Positions 10,676 to 21,914 of a stretch of DNA of 64,000 nt are shown piece after piece (positions within the stretch are counted from its first letter, which is position 1; each line of letters starts with the position of its first letter). This stretch comes from Lumbricus rubellus (lineage: Eukaryota; Annelida; Clitellata; Crassiclitellata; Lumbricidae). The DNA lies in NCBI GenBank assembly GCA_945859605.1, contig OX243815.1:34651785-34715784 (forward strand). Direction: 5' to 3'. The notes under the pieces were generated by a model. That model was not told where the DNA came from. It did no database searches and saw only the letters and a list, made by a program, of their open reading frames with translations. Position numbers and translations under genes: made by a program.

Positions 10676-11788
10676 AGTTATGAGATAGAATAGCGTGCGC
10701 TGGGCGAAAAGGCTCTTCACGGGCTTTGTTATTCTCTTAACGGGTTTTACTCTTGTATGGAAGTCATATAGCAGGCGCAGACCTTGGATTATCAAATCAT
10801 CTCACTTAAGCCGTGGTTATAGCTTTATAGGTTATCGCACATGCGCATAGCCTAATATATTTATATGCATCGTCTCCGACGATAAGTAAGCAAGTAGATA
10901 GAAGGCCGCAAAGCAAAAACGATTCATATTTAATATAGCCTAAATACAAAAGTATGAGACTTGACAAGAGAAAAAAATAATTATGTGAAAGAAAGTTAGT
11001 TGCAAATGTATAGGAATAAAATTACATAGCGAGAAAGTGAAAAAGATTTTGAATAGAACGGTGATGTGTGGATAGAATATGATGAAACCGTAACCGGTTT
11101 CAGCTAGTGGTCGCCGAATTAAAATTCTTAAAGGAGCTATTTCTTGTTAGTTTCTCGAACTGTCCAGTTTCACGTGGCATGCGTTTGATTTATTGTGGAG
11201 TTTAATATGCAAGCTGTCGCTAGAACAAACTAATTACAACAGATAGAACGGCCGCTACATTAGACACGCTAGGCAAGCGACCCACAAATTGGTATTCATA
11301 CCACGCAGCGGCGCTTCGAATGGAATTTCCTAGGGTATTTAGCCAAATTTTAATATTTTGTGACGACCAAAATAAAAGCCAATTTAATGTTCGCCGTTGA
11401 CGAAGGATACGAGTTCATTGCAGATGTTTTAAACACGTTTTGACGCGTAAGGTGTCGCCGAATGCAGCGAGTTTCGAGTCATAAACAGACGCCATCTTAG
11501 GGAGTAGAGACTTATAGCAGGTCGAGAATGGGAGTACCGCTATTCAGAGAGTACAGGTCTGCGCCTGCCCCGTGACTAGCATTTTATATCGTTATTCGAG
11601 AGCAGGATAGATATACGCCGAAAACGTCATGTACGCACCGTATAAGAATGTCCAAGACTACGGGCCCTGGTGAAGATCTCAAGGATCTTCCCGCCATAGT
11701 TCACTGCGATTATCGAGGTTTTTCTCAGAAACAGACGTTTTCGGGTGCACCTGGGCGACAGCGTCAGCTCATGGAGAACCCAGGTCAC
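10676..11788. other. no gene recognised; possible inverted-repeat element
   Basis: GCAGGCGCAGACCT at about 10770 and its reverse complement AGGTCTGCGCCTGC at about 11552 form a 14-bp inverted pair about 780 bp apart. This may mark a decayed DNA element. I found no matching termini or target duplication and no ORF. Confidence 0.35.
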
Positions 11789-11975
11789 TGTATTGTATTG
11801 TATTGTATTGTATTGTATTGTATTGTATTGTATTGTATTTAAACGTTTATAAAGCGCTTCTAATAGGGTGAACCGTTCACAGGCGCTCCCTGTGCGCAAG
11901 GCCCCGCGAGAAGAAACAGGTTTTGAGAAGAGACGAAGCACAGGAGAGACTACCAAAAAGAAGTGTAGAGCGAAC

Positions 11976-12239
11976 AGAAGGAGAAAGGGCATTCCAAAAA
12001 GAAGGACCGATTGAAACCTGGTGTGCAGAGGAGGTAGCGGTAAACATCAGAGACCGATCGAGACTGAGCCATAGCAGTTCTAGACCGAGGAACTAAGAGG
12101 TCAAATCAGAAGGAGAAAGGGCATTCCAAAAAGAAGGACCGATTGAAACCTGGTGTGCAGAGGAGGTAGCGGTAAACATCAGAGACCGATCGAGACTGAG
12201 CCATAGCAGTTCTAGACCGAGGAACTAAGAGGTCAAATC
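11976..12239. repeat. 132-bp tandem duplication inside LINE-A
   Basis: Units 11976-12107 and 12108-12239 appear identical by eye. Each begins AGAAGGAGAAAGGGCATTCC and ends GAGGTCAAATC. The identity implies a recent event relative to the decayed LINE around it. Confidence 0.9.
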
Positions 12240-12567
12240 TGTTGGATGAACGAAGTGGACGGTGGGAGGAAGCCGAGTGAGGACAAAGTAAAACATTATT
12301 TTGGGGCATTATTTTGAGCCTTTTATGATCAGAGTGAGGATCTCAAATTGTGTGCGAGCAGGGAGAGGAAGCCAGTGAAGTTCATGAAACATAAAGGTAG
12401 AGATGTGATAGTACTTGGGAAGGCGGGCAATCAATCTAGCAGCTGAGTTTAGAACCGACTGAATCGGTGAAAGACGAACTTTAGGAAGACCAATGAGGAG
12501 AGCATTTCAATAGTCAATTCGTGAACATATAGAAGCATGAATTAAGATAGTGAAGATGGAGGAGGAG

Positions 12568-12573
12568 ACAGAG
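12568..12573. other. left target duplication ACAGAG
   Basis: ACAGAG here and at 33170-33175 flanks the SINE-plus-array block. One copy is needed to rebuild the LINE-A reading frame. Confidence 0.7.
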
Positions 12574-12877
<304 letters not shown>

Positions 12878-12885
12878 TTGATTTA

Positions 12886-12914
12886 GCGCCCGAGGTATAA
12901 ATGATCCCTCAGGC
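12886..12914 (-). promoter_or_regulatory. 3' UTR hairpin of array LINE copy 1
   Basis: In the minus-strand RNA, GCCUGAGG pairs with CCUCGGGC (8 bp with one U-G pair) around an 11-nt loop, just before the (AAT)n tail. Equivalent hairpins occur at 21556-21582, 21765-21790, 30167-30192, 31477-31503 and 33049-33075. It is a likely RT recognition structure by analogy with other LINE 3' ends; that role is inferred. Confidence 0.6.
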
Positions 12915-12950
12915 TTTAAAATCAATAATAAAAACATTGTTGTTCTGGAG

Positions 12951-15900
12951 TTAACGGTCATCCTCGTCGGTCAATTGTGCAAAGGTGCCTCGAAATGCAA
13001 CGGCATTGAACTTCTGCGTGCAAATTGAAAGGTGCTGAAACAAGCGCGCCGTCTCCTGCGGATCCCCAGAAACCATGGTCAGACGCCGACCAAGTTCTGA
13101 CAAGAACTCCCGACCCTGAGCGTTGATGGGGCCTAGAGTTTCCAGTGCCACTGGAATAAAATCATGTGTGGTGAGGATTTCTGCATACTTTGTAGTCTTC
13201 TTCGAGGCTGCCATCTCTGCTGCTGCTCCAGGTGTTAGGGATGTGAGGTGTATATATGACGTTGCGCACGTGTGTACACTGGTGGCATCCCAAGTCATAT
13301 ATTTTCCTCTTGACCACGGTATTAACGTCGCTCCATCTGGTCTTTTTCCGTCAGTTCTGAACAATCCTGCTGGTTTTTTGGTGCTCGGAACTTCAGCTCG
13401 CTGGAGGGCCCTCCAGATGGTGTCATTCATTGAAAAGTGCCTGCCACTTCTCCCTCCAGACAGCTTACAGGCCAGACCATGATATCCTCTCAGATCCGTT
13501 GTCTCACCGCATTGACACGCGTGTGGCTCGCACAGATCCAGACCTAGGCGTAGGCCTATCGCAACTCGGACAGCCTCATCACTGAGGCACAGTCCGCAAG
13601 AGGCCATTGGAAAGACAGCCATCCAATCTCCTGCATGATCGGAAGTTACTGCCCCCAATCTGGCCCTGGCAATCAGATCTGTAGCCGAGCGCCACACCTC
13701 AGCTAGATCTTTCTCAATAAGCGGTCTGTCCCAAACCCTCTGTGCAGTGATGTTCTCTAACGCACCGTTTGGGAGCGTGGCCTCGCGAGCAGAAAGGGAT
13801 GAGTCCCTGAAGACGTCTTGCCAATCATCCGAGTGAAGAATAGCGTATTGAAGATTTCTGGCTGATGCAGCTGATGCAAGATATGCGGAAGATGCCAGCA
13901 TCTGAAGCCTTCGAATTCCCAATCCACCGTCTCTTATTGGTAATGTCGCCTGTATCCATTGGATGTCGCTCAGTTTGATGTTAATGACTGCTTCCAAACC
14001 AATTCTCATCTGTTGATCGATTTTGTTCAGCAACGGGTGTTCAAAGCATTGTGCGGTTCTAAGCAGAAAGGTCAACCTTGCCGCCCCGAAGCAAGATCTT
14101 ATTAGCATCAGGGCTCCCGGTGTTGACAGCCTCTGCAAGTCCATCATTGCCTGCTCCAATTTCTTTGAGTGTTCTTCCAATGCTTCGTCTAGTGCCGTGC
14201 CTCTGCCGAGTGGTGCTCCAAGCAGAGTAATCGAGTCCATGGTAACTCGCTTGAAGTCCTCGAATGTCGTCTCTGCTATATTTTCACCACCCAAGATTTC
14301 GCACTTCTGTCTATTCAGGGATAGGCCTAGAGTCGACTCCAAGCCTAGTATGATGTTCATGTCGTGGTCCACGTCCTCCGTTCTTCCGCCTAATGACAGG
14401 TCATCCAGGTATCCAACTCGGAAGTCGGATGTCAGTGACCGTAAGGCAGGCTGCAGTGGTAGACAGAAAAGCAGAGGACCCAAAGGATCCCCCTGCTGTG
14501 GTCCCATCTGTGATCTTACCACGAACTCCCCGAATTGAAGCATTGACTCCGATGCATATGACTGATGTATAAACGGATAAAGGTCAGGTATGGTCTCATA
14601 AACTGCCCGCAGCATCACGTCTCGTCTCAGTGTATTAAAAGCGTTGCTGAAGTCTAGCTTGACGAAGACCTGGTCCTGGGGCATGTTTGTCACAAATGCT
14701 CTGGCAGCATGAAATGCCGTCTCGCATCCACCAGGGGTAGCGATGCCGACCTGGAGAGGGGCGAAGAAGGATGCCAGTTTATCAACCGCATATTTATTTG
14801 CCGCCTTTGCTGTTAATCTCCTCCAGACATAACCGACCACTATGGGTCTGAGGCCACCATTGTTTTTGGATAGCGCAATCAGTGTACCTCCAAACATCAA
14901 TCTACGGATCTCCTCAGGGCACTCGCCCCTCAGCATGATGTTAACAAATCCCGTTAATGCCTGGATGAGTTCCTGCGAAGACTCTTTGTTGTTTATCAGG
15001 TCTACAAGGAGCTGAGGTCGGAATCCGTCCGGTCCGCCAGCGGATCCAACGGGGAACGATCTCACCAATGCAACTAGCTCCGTCTCCAGCATTTGGTAAG
15101 AAGAATTGTTATCTGGATCCGGAAGATCCGCCATCCTGGATGGTAGCTCATCTGCCGGATGTTTTTCTTGCATGATTGCCCAGTTTTCCGCCGTCGCTCT
15201 GACCGGATGGTCTCTGTTACACAAGATGCGGGATGCGGCTCTTATGTTCCCCTCCTCCAGTTTAGCGTTGACAGCTGCAAGAAGCAAATCTCTGTCATTA
15301 ACCCTTTCTCTGCGTCTACCCTGTCCGCCTTCGTGCTCCATCTCATTATCCAGATGCTCTTGTCTGTCCAATCTTTTCTTTATGACGTTGGTCAAGTTAC
15401 GTCTCTTGCCCGCCCGAGGTGGCTGCGCTAGAATGTTAGGCGCAAACCACAGCAGCTGATGCCATGCTTCGACGTTCTGTGGTTTCTCCATGATGCTCCT
15501 CAGTATAGATGTGAGAGCCTTTGCGCATGCGAATCGTGCTCCTCTTGGAATGTGTTTGAGCACTTTTCCCCTCGGGTGATTAGGGTGTTGCTGCATACTC
15601 AATTTCAACACCGCCCTGCTGTGTCTCTGCCCCTCGATGACGTCAAGTGGATTCCCTGTTGATAATCGGGTCTGAGACACTAGGTCTTCCTGTCCCACTT
15701 GTCGGCCCACCGATATGGGGTCGACCCCGCTGGCCCCCGCAGTGGCGTCATCTTCCTGCTCCGTCCGAAGCGGCGGTTGCCTTGATCCAGGGCAAGGGCT
15801 GTTACGTGGGCCGTGGTTGTGCACGGTGCCGTCCTTGAGATGCAGCTGTCTTATAGCTAGGCAGTGGCTGCACACTCCACTAGCCTTATTCGTTCCTCTG

Positions 15901-16085
15901 ACATTGTTTGGCTGGTAGGCAGAGTCTTGTGATTGGCCCCGCCTCCTGCTGGTCGGTTCTGGTCCACTGACTCCTTCGTTGACCCCGATGTGTACAACAT
16001 TCAGACCGTGCAAGCCAGGCCTACCTGTGCTGTTTGACGCTAGGTGTTCGGTAGAGGGCTGCGATTGACTAGCGCGCCTTAACAT
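12951..16085 (-). CDS. intact LINE polyprotein: reverse transcriptase with C-terminal PD-D/restriction-like region
   Basis: 1044 codons, ATG at 16085. An N-terminal zinc-like motif CSHC...HNH...C spans residues 72-98. The RT domain spans roughly 340-630: GSAGGPDGFRPQLL at 348-361, GGLRPIVVG, motif A KLDFSNAFN (D478), motif B GPQQGDPLGP (531-534 is QGDP) and motif C YLDD (559-562). A thumb with LLGAPL and GGLGIRR follows. The C-terminus has a Cys/His cluster CEPHACQCG (852-859) with H869, C873 and H883, then DGKRPDG (P916-D917) and WDAT (D933), which resembles the zinc plus PD-(D/E)XK-like endonuclease of R2/R4/NeSL-type LINEs. It would make and integrate cDNA by target-primed reverse transcription in the nucleus. 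No apurinic-type endonuclease domain is seen. The clade assignment is inference. Confidence 0.85.
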   Translation of the reverse strand: MLRRASQSQPSTEHLASNSTGRPGLHGLNVVHIGVNEGVSGPEPTSRRRGQSQDSAYQPNNVRGTNKASGVCSHCLAIRQLHLKDGTVHNHGPRNSPCPGSRQPPLRTEQEDDATAGASGVDPISVGRQVGQEDLVSQTRLSTGNPLDVIEGQRHSRAVLKLSMQQHPNHPRGKVLKHIPRGARFACAKALTSILRSIMEKPQNVEAWHQLLWFAPNILAQPPRAGKRRNLTNVIKKRLDRQEHLDNEMEHEGGQGRRRERVNDRDLLLAAVNAKLEEGNIRAASRILCNRDHPVRATAENWAIMQEKHPADELPSRMADLPDPDNNSSYQMLETELVALVRSFPVGSAGGPDGFRPQLLVDLINNKESSQELIQALTGFVNIMLRGECPEEIRRLMFGGTLIALSKNNGGLRPIVVGYVWRRLTAKAANKYAVDKLASFFAPLQVGIATPGGCETAFHAARAFVTNMPQDQVFVKLDFSNAFNTLRRDVMLRAVYETIPDLYPFIHQSYASESMLQFGEFVVRSQMGPQQGDPLGPLLFCLPLQPALRSLTSDFRVGYLDDLSLGGRTEDVDHDMNIILGLESTLGLSLNRQKCEILGGENIAETTFEDFKRVTMDSITLLGAPLGRGTALDEALEEHSKKLEQAMMDLQRLSTPGALMLIRSCFGAARLTFLLRTAQCFEHPLLNKIDQQMRIGLEAVINIKLSDIQWIQATLPIRDGGLGIRRLQMLASSAYLASAASARNLQYAILHSDDWQDVFRDSSLSAREATLPNGALENITAQRVWDRPLIEKDLAEVWRSATDLIARARLGAVTSDHAGDWMAVFPMASCGLCLSDEAVRVAIGLRLGLDLCEPHACQCGETTDLRGYHGLACKLSGGRSGRHFSMNDTIWRALQRAEVPSTKKPAGLFRTDGKRPDGATLIPWSRGKYMTWDATSVHTCATSYIHLTSLTPGAAAEMAASKKTTKYAEILTTHDFIPVALETLGPINAQGREFLSELGRRLTMVSGDPQETARLFQHLSICTQKFNAVAFRGTFAQLTDEDDR

Positions 16086-16320
16086 GGGATCGATCTGTAT
16101 TATCGCTCACCAGTCACCACACATTTTCTTTTAAAAGCAAGTAAAATGGACCCAAAACGGAGCCAACATACCACCCGCACGTTCTCACTGGTAGCTATGC
16201 ACGAACCTTAAACTGAAACCGCTGCAAACACGTGCTTTAGTAATCCAAAAACCAGTTTAAAATCAATATTATGCGTAAGGACAACAACATGCGACCACTC
16301 AGATAGACCGCAACTCCAGA

Positions 16321-16460
<140 letters not shown>

Positions 16461-18072
16461 TTATAATCACACACATTTATTCACTTAAACAAACATAACA
16501 AACATGACACATCAATTTCAATGAGGGCAACTGCCCTCAACCATGTCGAATAGGGGCTTAATAAAAGAACCTGAAAAAGCAACAGCGTTAAATCGTTGTA
16601 TAGTTATGGAAATGCGTTGGAATAGAAAGCTCGATTCACGGGATTCTCAGGTAGCTTCTTTAAGATGACGACCAAAATCTGAGATAAAGTCTAGGCCCTT
16701 GTTGTTGATCGGACCTAGGGTTTCCAAAGCAACCGGGATGAAAACATAAGCATCAAGGAGGGCGCTGTATTTCTGGTTCTTTGTGTCCTCCGCAAGACTA
16801 GCCGCTGCACCGGCTGAAGCGGAAAGGTAAGACCGTGCAAGCGTATCCACCACTGTAACATCCCACACCAAACCTTTGCCAGCTTTCCATGGGATGAGGG
16901 TGATACCATCCGTTCTCTTGCCGTCCGATCTTACCAGGCCCTGAGGTTCCTTGGCTGCCGGGTATCCAGCTTTGATCAGAGCACGGTAGATCAAGTCGTT
17001 TAGTGTACCATGGCGAGCCATACGACCAAAACCCAAAGAGCAAGATAAACCGTGCTCACCTCTTGCAGTGACAAGTGAGCTACATGTGCATGTGTGGGGT
17101 TCGCAAATGTTAGCTCCCAAGCGCAGACCAACTGCAACCCCCATAGCCTCGTCACTTAATCTCAAACCGCAAGACGTGATCGGCAAGGCGTGCAGCCAGT
17201 CTTCGGCGTGATTAGTCGTGATTGTCCTCCAACGGGCCTGGTCGCATTTATCTGTGAGTGGGTTGGATATCTCCGATAAGGTTTTATGCAGTAGCGGCTT
17301 GTCCCACTGAGATTGCATGTGAGTTGGGAAATCCTCTGTGATTTTTATCCCTTGTTCCTCCTGCCACATCGCCATCAGCTTCTCCACCTGCGGGTCCGGC
17401 TGATAAACGAGCTCTCCGAGGATGTCGGACTGGAGTACGAGGGTGCCCGCGGCAGATGCCAAAAAGGCAGGAAGCGCCAGCGATGACACCCTACGTATCC
17501 CTAGTCCTCCCATACTGATGGGGAGTGTGGTCTGAAGCCATTGTGAATTTGACAAGTAAATGTTCAAAATGTCTTCAAGGCCCTTTCGAAGACACTGGTC
17601 GTACTCAAGCAAAGCAGGATGATCCACACACGGCGCACTGCGCAGATTGTACAGTAACTTAGGGGAACCCAGCGAGCTTTTGAGAATGAGCAGCGCGTCT
17701 TGACGGGCTATCATGCCTAGTCTAATCATAGCTCTGGTTAGTTCCTCCACCCTGGCACCGAGTGCGATTTGAAGAGCCGACCCGGTGGAGAGTGGTGCGC
17801 CTAAAAGACAAATGAAATCTCGGTTCACGCGCGTGAACTGTCTAAAAATTGTGTGTGTGACCAGCTGCAGATCAATGGCTGTCACTTCACATTTTGCTCT
17901 GTTGAATACAAGACCCAATTCCGCGCATTCTGTCTCCAGAGAAGTTATGTCTGCTTCCACCGTGGCTAATGGTCTGCCCAAGGATATGTCGTCCAAATAA
18001 CCGAAGGCTAGAGGGGAAGTCAACTTGAGGAGGGCAGGTTGGAATGGCCAGCGGATCACCCTGCTGTGGGCC

Positions 18073-20467
18073 GGTGTGGCGTGATAATATGTCCGGCATG
18101 AAATGTTGTCCGACTCCGCCCACTTCCGTTGTCAAGACAGTATTTCATGCGGTCTACGCATGAAATATTGTCCGGCATGAAATCGTGTCCGACTCCGCCG
18201 TTATATGTATCCCGCTTGTCGAAGCAGTACTTCACTTGATATTGTCCGCTTAAAATGTAATATTATCAATAACACTTGCCAAAAATATTTTTGTCATAAG
18301 AGTTGAGAAAACAAGGATCTGAACAGTGGAATTATTGTTGAAAGCACCATGTGTGTAGTTGCCATTGCGATGACCCTATTTCTATTTTTAGATAGAATTT
18401 CCCATCGTAGAACAGGCCAAGTGGTTATGAGTAGGCCCTAAAGGCGTTTGTAAATATGGGCTTAATCTTCAAAAGACTTGCGGCCTTCATAAATGCCTCA
18501 TCTAATTTAACTGTTCCATAGTTGTGTTTATTTGAAGTAATCCATCGATTCGGTTTTCCAAATTATTAGCCGCATGCAGCATTAGGCTAATAATTTTTTA
18601 TATCCAATTGGCTCATGCTACTCGCATATTTTTGTAGCGCTTTATTATTAACATATTTTAGCGTACTTTATTACCACATAATAAACATAATTATTATGAG
18701 GGGTTTCAAGGTTTTCAGAGAACATAATTATTCAGTATGGTTTTTATTTCGATAGTTTAAGCAAATGCCCAAAACATCACGGCTTTTGATGTGGTTAGAG
18801 CTACTGCCATGCCCAGATTAGATTAAACTGTATGCCTTCCCTGTGTGGTGGGTATTTACAAATGCCATGGGGCGTAGACGTCTTCACGGTGTTTTAAGAA
18901 GAACTCACCCGTTCAGGCTTCATCCCTACTGATTTTCCAAGTATTGACGCACTCTGTTCTAGAGGCTTACTCTGCTCTTTTCCGCTCTATCCTATTAAAT
19001 CCTTTTCACATTCTTCACTACCTCCTCCCTTCCCATAAGGTGCTTCATATAATGCTCGAGCCAGGCCACCTAGTGTACAAAATAGAGTTGAATTTTATGC
19101 CCAAAGCTTTGTTATGAGAATATTGTATTACTTTGCTTAAATGTTTCTATAATTTATTATTGTACAAACTACTAAGAGCTTGCTGGTGGCCTAATGAACA
19201 ATATTCTTACTTCGACTGACTGACTTACTTACTTACTTACTAGCAGCCTACTTAATAATAGCCATTGTAAGCCTACTGTGCACCTGGGTTAGAACTCTCC
19301 AATACGGTTCCACGACAATTGGTCAACAGACAACTAGTCTAACGGCAACTCGTCTACAAACACTAAGTCTTGGTATAACGAAAACAGTACTGGTCTACAG
19401 TACATGCATACGACTAGTATTGATGAAATAGAAGCTAGATTTATGGGGGAAAAAACTGAATGGTTTTCTAGCTTTAATGGAAGCGGGATCGATGATTTTC
19501 ATTCATGTATTTCAACATCCATCCAGTTTCTATTTCAGATCTAAAAATACCTTCTATTTCTCGCTCGCTATTTTTGTCATTCCAGCTTCCATTTCAGATA
19601 TAAAAATGCCCTCATCCAGCTTCCATTACTTAAGCGTTTTTTCATCAATTCAGCGTCTATTTCAGAACTAGAAAAGCCTGTCCAGCTTTTATTTCTCATG
19701 CATCATTTTCGTCAATCCAGCTTCTATTTCACATGTAAAAGAACCGTCATCCAGATTCGATCTATCCTGCGTTTTTTCATCAATCCAGCGTCCATTTCAC
19801 CTATAAAAAAACTTGCATACAGCTTCCATTTCTTAAAGCGCTGGATGTCTGTAGACCACTTGTCGTTAGACGAGTTGTCTGTAGACCAGTTGTCGTGACA
19901 CCCTCCAGTACATATAAATTATTGCTACAATTTTAGTATGTGTAGGCTGCGTGTAGCAGTTTTAAACAGTTATTTGGCCCCGAGTTTTAACGCCAATGTT
20001 GTCCGAATATAGGCCTAGCGTTTCAATAGAATATTCAATTCTGAAAGGAAGTATGCGGAGAAGCACGTGGCTAGATAATTGAGTGATTATTATGGAAGAG
20101 TCTTAGTTAGCCTAATTAAACGCAAATAAATAGTCCGTGTTTCTTTGCCCTATTTCTCGTAATTATAGCTCCCAATTTTTATGGGACGTTGGAATTATTA
20201 TTTTTTTGTATTGTAGGTCTTTATCGGAAACGCTCTGTGGTTACTATTAATAACAAGTTCTTAATATAGATGTCGATGTCTATGATTAGATGGACAGGTT
20301 GTGTTGGAATTATTATCTTTGCTATTTTATGTCTTTCCCGGACAAGATCTCACGGTTCTATTAATACCTTTGATTGACAGTTGCTGTCTGACGTCAGCGG
20401 TCACGTTAACCAATGACAGTGTGTTTCGAACAATATTTCATGCCCAGACATAATTTCATACCACACC
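18073..20467. mobile_element. DNA element E6, ends GGTGTGGCGTGATAAT, word ATGTCCGGCATGAAAT
   Basis: Left end GGTGTGGCGTGATAATATGTC; right end read inward GGTGTGGTATGAAATTATGTC. The left arm repeats variants of TGTCCGGCATGAAAT several times over about 150 bp, and the right arm has TATTTCATGCCCAGACATAA. GGCC flanks both sides (18069-18072, 20468-20471). Removing the element and one GGCC rebuilds copy 2's coding sequence as S-I-Y-G-P-Q-Q-G-D, so the borders are firm; whether GGCC is a 4-bp duplication or part of the ends is ambiguous. The interior is AT-rich with no transposase and carries the nested element at 19306-19902. Confidence 0.8.
19306..19902. mobile_element. foldback-like element E7, word ACGACAACTGGTCTACAG, 9-bp target duplication
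   Basis: Left arm GGTTCCACGACAATTGGTC... and right arm read inward GGTGTCACGACAACTGGTC... repeat the theme 'ACGACAAnTnGTCTACAGACAACT'. Flanks CTCCAATAC (19297-19305) and CTCCAGTAC (19903-19911) match at 8 of 9 positions. The interior (19480-19840) is a degenerate tandem repeat of CATCAATCCAGCTTCCATTT units. The same unit occurs inside the element at 56165-56870. Confidence 0.75.
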
Positions 20468-21496
20468 GGCCATAGATGCTATCGTGTATTTACCAAATTT
20501 GAGTTTGGATTTTGGAAGCTTCAGCGTAAGCCATATGACAGTAAGGTGCGATCTCTGGTAGAAGAGTGTTAACAGACTCCAGCATGCTGTCCCGATGCAA
20601 ACTATTAAACGCGTTTGATATGTCCAGCTTCACGAAGACGGCGTTTGAATCCAGCTCAGTCAGGAAACGACGTGAAGCATGAACTGCAGCCTCCGCTCCG
20701 CCTGGAACACCCACGCCTAATTGTTTTGGTGATAAATAGGTCATAATTTTGGTAACTGAGTGAGGGGTTGCTCTCTTGGAGGCCAATCTGCGCCATAGGT
20801 AGATGGGTAAAAGACCCCCAGTTTTTTCCTGAGGGCGAACAGGTTTCCAACAAACAATACAGATCTGATTTCGTGCGGACAAATACCCTTCAGCAGCATG
20901 TTGATCAGTGCTGTGACTGCAGAGATGAGAGTGTGGCCTGCATCTTCGGATTTAATCATCTCCAGAAGGTGCTGAGGTCGCAATCCATCCGGGCCCCCGA
21001 CGATCCAGCTGGGAATGTACGGATGAGATCACGCAACTCCGACTCAGTAAGTTGGATCAGCTGAATGTCATGTGGTAATGGAGCAGTGAGAAGGTACGAT
21101 GTTGGGAAAGGATGCTTTGCTTGTAGTTCAGCAATTGTCTGGTCACAGATCACGGCAGAAGACTCACACGAACAGATTATCCTTGCAGCCGCTTTAATGT
21201 TCCCATCTTCGAGTTTTGCCGAGACCGCCGCTGCGAGAGACCTATCACTGCCGTAGGTTTTGTTATTCCTGGGCTGGGGAAGCTGTTGCCCTTCGTCGAA
21301 TAAAGCTTCTGCCAAGTGTCGAGAAACTCTGTTGTCTTTTTCTTAATGATCTTGGATGTTCCAATATCACTGCACCGAAACTCAGAAGGCATCTCCAGTT
21401 GTCCAAATGTGTGGGATCCGATGTGATTCGATTGATGATGGTAGTTAAGAGTTGACTTTTGTAGGATCTGGCACATGGTGTACACCATGATCTGGC

Positions 21497-21500
21497 ATCA

Positions 21501-21541
<41 letters not shown>

Positions 21542-21673
21542 TTTTTTTTTTTTTGCCCCGAGGTATTTAGGATCCCTCAGGGACTTATTGCTAACTACAG
21601 TATAAAAACCAGTCCAGAATGACCCTACTCTTCGTTGTCTAGATCAGCGAAAGTGCCTCGAAATGCGATCGCG

Positions 21674-21678
<5 letters not shown>
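21497..21678 (-). pseudogene. array LINE copy 3, severely 5'-truncated
   Basis: (ATT)n, T-run, hairpin (CCCCGAGG...CCTCAGGG), short 3' UTR and only the last codons NAIAFRGTFADLDNEE before the next (ATT)n. Confidence 0.8.
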
Positions 21679-21734
<56 letters not shown>

Positions 21735-21914
21735 ATTAATTTTTATTTTTATTTTTATTTTTTGCCCTGAGGTACTTCATTCCCCCAGGGACTTATGGAC
21801 TATTATTAACTGAGGAATGATCGTCTGGTGGGTCAGGCCTCGTCTTCAGGGTGTGATGCAAAAGTACCTTTGAAAGCGACCAGGTTGAAGCGTTGGATAC
21901 AAATGGACAGACGT
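21679..21914 (-). pseudogene. array LINE copy 4, severely 5'-truncated
   Basis: (ATT)n and T-rich tail, hairpin variant CCCTGAGG...CCCCAGGG, then RLSICIQRFNLVAFKGTFAS and HPEDEA-stop. The 3' end closely matches copy 12 (30091-30381), so the two belong to one subfamily. Confidence 0.8.

Larger units (their letters stand above)
11789..12573 (-). pseudogene. LINE-A copy split by the array: 3' half
   Basis: The minus strand encodes SVSSSIFTILIHASICSRID, then GLPKVRLSP, then SARLIARLPKYYHI-like and RPLRSSNRFDLLVPRSRTAM stretches, matching the C-terminal part of the LINE-A copy at 1740-2200. It ends in GCGCTTTATAAACG and an (ATACA)n tail (11789-11838). Its 5' half is at 33176-34828 on the other side of a 20.6-kb insertion. 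Removing the insertion and one ACAGAG restores LRRSVSSSIFT in frame. Part of it is tandemly duplicated (11976-12239). Confidence 0.85.

Noticed and set aside
10676..11615. DNA element defined by GCAGGCGCAGACCT inverted pair
   Set aside because: Only a 14-bp internal inverted match; termini and target duplication not found, so reported only as a region note.
13123..15918. Several plus-strand ORFs of 60-171 codons opposite the 1044-codon LINE ORF
   Set aside because: They are shadows of the minus-strand coding sequence; the motifs are only on the minus strand.
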